A stretch of 44,385 nucleotides of DNA from Auxenochlorella pyrenoidosa (Eukaryota; Chlorophyta; Trebouxiophyceae; Chlorellales; Chlorellaceae), in assembly GCA_001430745.1 (NCBI GenBank), contig KQ482041.1, forward strand, positions 1,558,614 through 1,602,998, given 5' to 3'. Shown in pieces: positions 36,728 through 44,385 of the stretch. The notes beneath the pieces are model-generated. The model was not told the DNA's origin, did not search any database, and saw only the letters and a program-made list of their open reading frames with translations. Position numbers and translations under genes: made by a program. Positions within the stretch are counted from its first letter, which is position 1, and the number at the start of each line of letters is the position of its first letter.

Positions 36728-39700
36728 TCAGTGCTTCTTGGCCTTGCGGATCGCCACCCAGAAGGAAGCGTACATGTTGACTCGGTCCATGCACTGCACC
36801 TGCAGCGCGCAGCAAGGCGCGGCACGGCGTGTTGGTGCACAGCACGCTGGGCAGCATGGGCTGTGAGCCCGGAAAGTGGGCACCTGCAGAGCCGTAGATG
36901 CTGAGGACAGGGAAGAGCGGGAGATACACTGTGCTGGCAAAGAGCAAACGCCGTCTGGCACGCCCTGGTTGGCGAGGCGAATGCAGTCGACGCCGCACAG
37001 GGCTGCTGGAAGCACGCGCGCGCCGCATGCAGGCACGGGCCCAAGCTCGCTGCTCCCAAGCGTGCCTGATCGGCGCGCTGGATGCACTTGACGTCGAACC
37101 CGGCGTCCCGGATGAAGGCGGCGTAGGGGGGCACAAAGGCGGCAGAGCGCCAGATGACGCGGCCGCCGGGCGCCACCTGCCAGCGGGGGCGGGCACGGCA
37201 GGAGCGGGTTGGCAGACCGTGCAGGCATTGGCATGCAGGGTCGGCTGCCAAACAAGCGCGCAGCTGTGCTTTGCTGTGCACCATGCTGGCACTGCCAGGC
37301 TGTTCAGTCGGCTGCAGTCCAAGCATCCCCCCGCCCCCCCCCCTCACACACGCACACAAAGCGACCGGCACACTCACACACACGCGCACACACACACACA
37401 GCAGGGGTGCCCCCCCCCCCGCCCCCCCCCCACCCACCACCGCACCTGCTTGGCCAGAGCGGCGGCCACCTCCTTGGTTGCCTTGTCGTCCAGCCAGTCC
37501 AGGTGGTCCATGAGGATGACCTGCAGGGGGCAGCACCGCCGGGGCATGGAGCAATCAGGCAGCGGACACACCAGAGGTGAGCGGAAGGCCCTGACACGGC
37601 ACCATAGGCTTGTCAGCACACGGGCGCGGAGCCTGCTGCTCCGGCATCCCTGCGGCCCCCACCAGGCACTTGGCCCAGCAGCAGCTGTGCACCCAATCAG
37701 GCAGCCAGCCTGCCGCCCCTGCACCTTGGTGTACTGCCGCGCCCGCAGGGTGGGCAGGAAGAACCCGTTGACGATTGTCAGGGCCTCCAGGGCGCCCTCC
37801 TCCTTGAGCTTGCGGAAGCCCTCCGGGGTGAGGTAGGCGGGGCAGTTGTCGCGCGCAAACTTGCCTGCCGGGGGCGGGGGTGGCGCGGGCAGCGGAGCTG
37901 CGTCAGTTCACATGACACCCGACACACGCTTGCCAGCTGCGGTTCACATGCACGCCTGTGCAGCCCCTCTCCCGCGGGCCCCCCCCACCGGTCAGGCAGT
38001 TGTAGTAGAAGTAGTTGTCGCGCCGCAGGTGGGTGGCCTGCGCCACGCCGTCAAAGGTGCGCGCCGCGTACGCCGACATGTGCACCCCGTCCCGCAGGAT
38101 CAGCTGGTACTGCTTGAGCGGGATGCCGCCGCCAAACCTGCGGGGGCGGGGGGTGGGTGGGGCGTGGGGGGTTAGGTCCAGGAGGTTATGGTTGGGAGGC
38201 ACGCTGATTGCTCAGTAGGGGCCCCGGTGAAGAGACAGGTCAGCAGATTGCCGATGAGGCTGCCAGTCGCTGGTGACTCGCCGATGTGATCCAAACCCGG
38301 CTTGGAGCACCGCACACTGGGGGCATGCCCCAAGCTCCCCTCCTCTGCTCTGCCTTCCCGTGCACTTGCTCCCAGACACAACGCTCTGGATTGAACCCAA
38401 CCCTCTGGAACACCTGCCCTCCCCGCTCCGGCTGCTCACCACAGCGTGATGCGGTTGAAGAAGAGCAGCGCCGCAAAGTCGGCAATCACCGACAGCAGCA
38501 GCGGCGGCGCGGCGCGCAGCAGGCGCACCACCCACAGCTGCTCAAAGGCGTCGCGCTGCGCCTGCAGGCTGGGCGCGTTGGCCACCGCGCGCCACTGCCG
38601 GCCCATGCCCAGCCAGCTGGCCAGGGTCTGCACCACCCGCACCACCTTGCCCTGCAAGGCTCGAGGGGAAGGAGGCGGCGCATGGGGTGAATGCCACAGT
38701 ATTGTTTCAAGTTGAGTTCTGCAATCAGCCTCTTCTAGCAGGGCCTCCACAGGCATCCTTGTTAGGAGACATGTTCAAACAAATGTCAACCGTGGCACCT
38801 GCGGCACCCCCTCCCTCACCATGCCTCCGTGGTAGTAGAGCCCGTCGGAGAAGTAGTGCAGGCGGGCGCGCCAGAAGCGCAGCGCGCTCTGGGACAGGAA
38901 CGGCGCCAGCTCGCGCTCAAACAGCTGCGCCGCGCGCGGGTGCTGCGGCACGGGAGAGCAGGGGCATGGTAGAGTGAGCTTGGGGGGTGCAAGGGGCGAG
39001 CGGGGCGGGCCAGTTGCTCTCCCTTTTCAGTGACGAAGCCTGGGTTCGCCGGCACAGGCATCCACCGTGGGGCAGGAGCACTTCGTGCCAGGTGGCGCAG
39101 CAGGGCGCCCCGAGAGCAGGAACAGCTCTTCCCACACAAGCCCCGCATGCGGGCGGCAGCGGGGCAGCAGGTGCGGGGCCGCCCACCTTGCCCTCTCCAA
39201 ACAGCGCCCACACATCCTCGTGCTCCAGCTGCCGGATGGCCACCTGCTTCAGCTCCAGTAGTGCCGACTGGGCGGGGTTGCAGTCCACAGAGTAGACCTG
39301 AAGTCGGGGTGGGGGGGGATCCAGAGGCAGACAGGCTGGAGGTTGCCAGGATGTTTTCTGCTGGGATTCTGATGAGGATAGGCTGCGCAGCCGGCCAGCA
39401 TGCTGGCGCAGGGCGGCAGACCCTGCCTGGAGCGGCCGGCTCGTATCCCCCTCTGCCGCACCTTGCGTGCGCCGTTGATGCACAGGTGCAGCGAGTTGCA
39501 GCCGCCAGAGGTGAGGGTCAGGCACACATCGTTATCGTCGATCTATAGGCGCGGGGCGCAGCACACGGAGGGAGGGCGCGTCGGCACAGCTGGCTCTGCC
39601 GCTCGCAGCGCACCTTGCCTCGCATAGTTCTATGCCACTGCACTTGCATGGGTTCCTGTTTCATTAGCTCCCCCGTCCCCCCGTCCCCCCCAAGCCAGGT

Positions 39701-42393
39701 GTTCGTGGGGCTGCATCCTGCCGAGCCGGAACCCTTGGGAGCCCACCTGCAGGTGCGGCTCGTCGGCGCGGGGGTCCTCCCAGGACTGGGTGTACAGGAA
39801 GGAAGGGGGGAAGAAGGCGGGAGCCTCCACCTGCCGGGAGGGGGGGGGGGGGCGGGCGCGTTGGGCGCCAGCATGCAGCATACTTTGGGACAGCACAATT
39901 TGGGACCCAGGACAAGAAGTGAGTGGCTTTCTGACGGGTGGAATGAAATGAGCGGGGGCAGAGCGGTGGGGAGAGGTGCGGGCACCTTGTTCTCCACCAG
40001 CAGCGTCTCCAGCTTGGGGATGCGGCCGATCCACACGTAGTAGGGGGCGCGCAGGTAGGGCACGTAGGGGATGCTGCCCTCGTCGTTGAACTCCCACACC
40101 CGGCTGCAGGGTGGGGTTGGGAGTTGAGAGATGGTCTTGAGTGAGGATTGGAAACGCGATAAGGGGCGGGACGTCTGGGTCCGTCCGCGGAGGCTGTCCC
40201 TCAAGACAAGCTCTGGCAGGTGGCTCGGGGACAGGGTACCGGCCAGCAGAAATGCAGAGCCCCTGGTTTCTCAGGCTGCAGCAATCAGCATGCGTGGATT
40301 GTGGCCAGCCCCGGCCCTCGTCAATTCCGCCATGCCCTGCGCCCACCTCAGCTGGTGGTCCAGGTAATGCCGGCGCTCCGGGCCAATGTCAATGTTATCT
40401 GCACGAGGCGGCAGTTCCAGGCAAGGGATGAGGGGAGTCCACCCAGCACAGAGCCTCATCTTCTGCCTCTCAACAGGCTTCCCAACCAGACGTGCAGCCG
40501 CATCTGGCTACCCACGACTCTTCTGCACCGCCCCGCCAGTGGCAGTCACCTGTGTCAAACACCGACCGCCAGAAGAAACGGCGCGCCCAGCTCATCTGCC
40601 GCAGCGGCAGGTCGTACCTGAAGGCAGAGGGGAGGGGGCAGGGTGTGGAACGCGGCGGCATGCCAAGGGATGCGACACATGCCAGGCGGCCTGCGTGACA
40701 AGCCCGCCATGCGGCAGCCTTCAGGCAGCTACCGGGGCCAGCAACCGGGCAGGTGGCCGGCCAGGCTGTCGGGCTCACTTGGAGGAGGTGAAGAAGTCGC
40801 AGACGCCCAGCAGGCCCTCCTCGCGGTCCAGGTAGGAGATGGCTCGGTCCACAGCGGCGTGGAAGGGAGGGATCACTGGGGGCGCCGGGGTCGGAGAGGG
40901 GTTATATGGGTTTGTGGGCGGAGGGGAAAGCAAGGCAGGCACGGCTGGACACCGAGGCAGCGCAGTTGGGACAGAGGGAGGCGAAGCCGGGCGCTGATGC
41001 AGCTCGGCGCATCTGCAGCGCTTGCACGCGGGGCCTGTGGGGCCTGACGCCCCTTGGCCTGGCTGCAGCATGCCCCCGGGCATGCCTCCAAGAGCCCACC
41101 CACTTGAGAGGGAGTAGGAGAAGGTGACCAGGGTGGCGCAGCCCTCGGGGGGCGCCCACTGGCACGCGTCCGCCTCCACCACCGTCACGTTGCTCCAGCC
41201 CTGCTCCTTCACCTTGAGCCGCGCCTGCAGCGCGTCGAGGGGGGCGGCAAAGTCCCCACCTGAGAACAGAGCAAGGCTGGGACCCATCGTGCTTTACCAG
41301 GTGTCCTCAGTCGCTTCCGGAGAGTGTGCGGGTGGAGAGCAGCGCAGGTTCAGGGCAAAGGTGGGTGGGGTGAGTGTTGAGGGAGGGTGGCTGGGCACGC
41401 GCCAGGTGGTCTGTCCTTAGCTGTGCTGCCGTGCCTGCCCCGCTTGGCCCCACCTGCTGGCACAGGCTCCTGCACAGGTCCACCACGTAGATTTGCTTGA
41501 AGCGGGACAGGTCGATGTAGTGGCTCATCATGGCCACGTTCTCGCCGGTGCCGCCGCCCAGGTCCACCCACACCTGCCCCGGTGGGCGGGGAGGCAGCGG
41601 CAGGGCGGCGTAAAGGTTGCTTGCAAGCCAGATGGAGGTCACACTGGCCCGCAGGGGGGGTGGGGTTGAGGTAGCAAACCTCAAGCTCGTGCTTGAGAGT
41701 GCGGCTTGCGAGGGCACCAGAGCAGGTTGGGCACGGCACACGCAGGTGGGCGGCGCGCTCACCATGTTCTCCTGGTTGCGCAGCCGTGCAGCGCAGGCGG
41801 CCAGCATGGGCCGCCGGCCCCACAGGAACTTGGAGCGGAAGGAGTCATCTGCGGGGGGACAGAGCACCAGCCTTGCAGGCAGGGATGGGACTGAAGCTGC
41901 AGGCAGCGCAGGGGCAGATCGTGGCTTGCATGCATGTTCGGCTCGGCTGAGCTCCCTCCCTCCGCGCACAGACAGAAGGGCAGCCACGCGCGCCCGCAGT
42001 GACAGTGCGCCACTGCATTCACCTCACATGCGTGAGCCTGGCCGCTGTAGAAGCCCTCCAGCCGCTCAGCATGGTCGTCCGTGTCCTGCAATGCAGTGCA
42101 ATGGGGGGCAGCGCCCTCGAAGCGTGAGGGTCCGAGACCAAGGTACAATGGGAGCATTACTGCTGAAAGGTTGCACCCTGCCGCAGGGAGGGCAGCATCT
42201 GCGGTCGGCTGTGCCGGCTGGATCAGTCGACTCGGCAGGCCGCAGCGTTGCGATGCATCCATAGGCGTGCGGCCTTGCCGCCCACCTGCAGCTTCTTGAA
42301 CCAGATGTTCTTCAGCACCAGCATATCGTTCTTCAGGCCCTGCAGCTTCTGCCGCGCCTCGAACTTGAGCTGCAGGCTGTTGAGCCGCTCCAT
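36728..42393 (-). CDS. BTA1: Betaine lipid (DGTS) synthase, BtaB-BtaA fusion
   Basis: BTA1 makes diacylglyceryl-trimethylhomoserine, a phosphorus-free membrane lipid, at the ER. Nineteen minus-strand exons give 661 residues: 42393-42286, 42085-42028, 41848-41763, 41573-41454, 41224-41104, 40875-40779, 40617-40550, 40398-40347, 40103-39986, 39830-39747, 39542-39462, 39297-39187, 38942-38820, 38651-38440, 38137-37989, 37864-37725, 37520-37446, 37176-37066, 36799-36728. The N-terminal half is the BtaB-like methyltransferase: AdoMet loop DLGGGTG (88-94), VVEADAC, KYDLPLRQ. The C-terminal half is the BtaA-like 3-amino-3-carboxypropyl transferase: TLTSGGCN (313-320), YSVDCNP, DRVNMYASFW near the end. 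Both active halves look intact. The last intron has a GC donor (37065). An acceptor-like CTGCAG lies just upstream of the ATG and the frame stays open, so a longer N-terminus or a 5' UTR intron is possible. Confidence 0.92.
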
Positions 42394-43608
42394 GACGGAG
42401 GGCGTGCTGCAGGCAGCCGGCGGGAGAGGGCAGCCGAGGGCGGGACGGTGGCAGGCAGGGCAGGAGGCTGCAGGCAGCGACAGGCAGGCTGACAGTGGGG
42501 GCATCCCGCTGGCAGGTCCTGAGGCCTGCTCTATTCTACAAGCTGCCGATGCAGCAGAAATGCGTTCGCAGGGGTGCTGAGGCAGCGGCGGCAGGCTGCG
42601 CGTCTTGATCGATGGCAAGTGCAGATGGCTGTGCGTTGGCCCACGGCGAGCCGTCCTGGCACTATTTGGCACACCGATACAGGCACAGAATCCCTTGGAA
42701 CGGGCACGGACCGCCCCGGGCCCTTCCTTGCTGGGCGCGCTTGCAGGCGAGCAGCATCACTCACCGCTGCATTCTGCTGGCATCCCCGCCCTTGCCCATG
42801 TTATCTTCCTGCCGCTCGCGATCGGATGGGCAAACTAGCAGTCGCCAGGTCGTTCCCGCGCTTCCTGGCGTGGGGGAGAGGGAAGGGTTCCCACCGCTTC
42901 CCTGTTGTGGGGCAGACTGGCCGTGAGGCAAGACGGATGGCTTGGGTGAAGACCATCGGCACTGCACCTGCTGCTATTTCAATGCAGCATGCGCATATGC
43001 TCCGGGTGGTGCCACGCCACGCTGGCAGCTGCTTTCTGCCAAGAGCCGTGTCTTTCAGCCAACGGGCCCAATGGCTGAAAATATCTGCTAAATATGTGTT
43101 GCACACTTGATCGGGCACTTCGACGGGCCGCAAGCGGCGCTCACGCATGTGCCACCTGGCTGCTCCCGCCGGCGGAGCAGTGCTGCCGCCAGCCTTGCTG
43201 CTCCACTCTGATCGGGGATGCAGGCGCACTGCAACATGCACGCACCCATTTACCATGTCTTCTTCTGGACGCCTGCAACTGTGATGCGCAAGGTGGCATG
43301 CAGGTCATCAAAGGCAGCCGCGCAAGCGCAGCATGCGCCGACCCGACCTGAGCTTGTGGCGGAGCGCAGGGAAAATCAGCTGCCGGGCTCTGATGCTCAG
43401 GTCCTTTGTCGGGGTGCCTCAAAGAGTTTCAAATGAGTGAACTTGTGTACAGATTGAATCCCTCAACATAAACGGTACGGCAGTTGAGGAGCAGCAGGGT
43501 TGGGAGCGGCAAGCGCGGCAACAGCAGCCGGCAGGCCGAGCGCAGGCAAGCAGAAGATGGCAGGAGGCAGTCAAGGAAAGAGGGCTGTCACCGGCTATCA
43601 GTCGCGAG
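42394..43608. other. Intergenic: BTA1 upstream region and phosducin-like 3' flank
   Basis: About 1.2 kb with no supported exon; it should contain the BTA1 promoter. An in-frame open stretch on the minus strand extends from the BTA1 ATG back to about 42672 but has low-complexity Pro/Ser/Ala coding and looks like 5' UTR. No repeat array seen. Confidence 0.5.
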
Positions 43609-44133
43609 TCAGTCAAAGTCTGAATCTTCATCCTCTTCTGCTCGCTGCTGCTGCCCCGCCGCCGCCGCCGCGCCGCCGCCGCCACCCTGCTGTTGATCCT
43701 CTGCCCGCTGCAGCACAAGCCGCTGGATCAGGCCCCGCACTTGTGCCTCGTGGTCCGAGGCATCGCCGCACACGTCTCCATGCCGGTTCAGGCTGATGGC
43801 CACCTGGAAGCGTCCAGAGGGCGTGGCTGGGGCTGGGGGTTCTGGCCTGCCGCCAGGAGGAGCATGCAGCGCTGCAGGCTTCCCCACGCTACTGCGCCCA
43901 CGCAGCCTCAGCTGGCCAGCTGCGGCACGGGACCCCCCCGCTCCCGCCCCCAGCGCCCCACCCTTCCCGGCCCCGCCCTCCGCCGCGCCCGGCCTGCGAC
44001 CCAGCACGCACCAGCTCGGGGCTGGTGCCGCGCCCGCCAAAGTGGCGCAGGCCCACCATTGTCTGCAGGCACTTGGTGTCGCGGTACAGCAGCACCGTGG
44101 GCAGGTTCTGGTCCGGGTACCCCGGGATGCACT
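43609..44133 (-). CDS. Phosducin-like protein (PDCL3/viral-IAP-associated-factor type), 3' part
   Basis: Two minus-strand exons, 44133-44012 and 43803-43609, in phase; the 5' part lies beyond the window. The first encodes the end of a thioredoxin-like fold: ECIPGYPDQNLPTVLLYRD, then HFGGRGTSPEL, matching the CIPNYPDxNLPTxFxY and FGG elements of phosducin-like proteins. The second gives a helix (DHEAQVRGLIQRLVLQRAED), a Gly/Ala/Gln linker and an acidic end DEDSDFD, as expected for this family. These proteins act as co-chaperones of the CCT chaperonin in folding of actin, tubulin and G-beta. There is no redox CxxC in the visible part. Upstream exons could not be placed. Confidence 0.75.
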   Translation of the reverse strand, partial: SASRGTRTRTCPRCCCTATPSACRQWWACATLAGAAPAPSWCVLGRRPGAAEGGAGKGGALGAGAGGSRAAAGQLRLRGRSSVGKPAALHAPPGGRPEPPAPATPSGRFQVAISLNRHGDVCGDASDHEAQVRGLIQRLVLQRAEDQQQGGGGGAAAAAGQQQRAEEDEDSDFD

Positions 44134-44385
44134 CTGCAGGGAGCTTGGGGCCGGGGGTTAGGGGGCAGGGTTGGCCACAGGGGAGCAGGAGGCCGGCGGT
44201 AGCGAACCCGAGGTTGCACAGCTCTAACAAGTGCCAACCTTGCTCCCCCGCCAACTCCGCTCCCCTGCCACCCTGCCACGTCAGCTGCACCGAGCGAGCG
44301 GGCCGTCACCACCACCGCTGCGCCCCCCCGCCCCCCCCCCCCCCCCACACACACACACCACCACCACCACCACCACCACCACACA
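44134..44385 (-). other. Intron or upstream part of the phosducin-like gene
   Basis: Non-coding as far as I can tell. The far end is a C-run plus CA/CCA microsatellite. A possible small exon (44237-44281 on the minus strand, between a GTGCAG acceptor and a GTTGGC donor) was not convincing. Confidence 0.4.
44331..44385 (+). repeat. Poly-C, (CA)n and (CCA)n microsatellite at window edge
   Basis: Sixteen C, then about five CA units, then a run of CCA triplets to the end of the window. It probably lies in an intron of the phosducin-like gene. Confidence 0.9.

Noticed and set aside
41225..41287. Starting the fifth BTA1 exon at the TCTCAG near 41270 (GGDFAAPLDAL in frame)
   Set aside because: That acceptor puts the conserved block out of frame with the preceding exon. 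The acceptor before 41224 gives SLCQQARLKVKEQGW in phase, as expected for this family.

Overview
This is nuclear DNA of a GC-rich eukaryote, almost certainly a green alga (chlorophyte; a Chlorella-like trebouxiophyte is my best guess). The evidence is dense short introns with GTGAGN/GTGGGN donors and TGCAG acceptors, TGTAA polyadenylation signals, and a plant/algal gene set (CSLA-type glycan synthase, BTA1 betaine-lipid synthase, JmjN/JmjC demethylase, GYPP glycine-rich proteins). There is no operon, CRISPR array or prokaryotic feature. I found no convincing transposon, tRNA or rRNA. All gene models were built by hand by joining exons in phase; every complete model closes in frame.

Layout. 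Plus strand, left to right: the 3' part of a cyclic-nucleotide-type AGC protein kinase (217-2713); a small GYPP-repeat glycine-rich protein built from micro-exons (3616-5238); a CSLA-like family 2 glycosyltransferase with a long extra C-terminal tail (6118-11253); a C2-domain protein carrying the same GYPP/His/Lys tail as the small protein (11999-14289); and a JmjN/JmjC histone demethylase (14879-20307) that probably continues across a 623-base assembly gap into a Gln-rich C-terminus (21122-22717). Minus strand: an F-box/leucine-rich protein convergent with it (23190-25086); a DRC11/IQCA1-type IQ and AAA protein of the ciliary nexin-dynein regulatory complex (26794-32379); a secreted acidic Cys-containing protein of no family I recognise (33194-35715); BTA1, the two-domain betaine-lipid (DGTS) synthase (36728-42393); and the 3' end of a phosducin-like protein (43609-44133).

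The genes do not form a pathway; this is an ordinary mixed eukaryotic locus. The main things worth a second look are: an unusually high share of GC-AG introns (7 of about 90 in these models); two genes lying about 7 kb apart that share a C-terminal module and an intron phase; exons that correspond to single GYPP repeat units; a ciliary gene in what may be a non-motile lineage; the unknown secreted protein; and several perfect inverted repeats in non-coding DNA.
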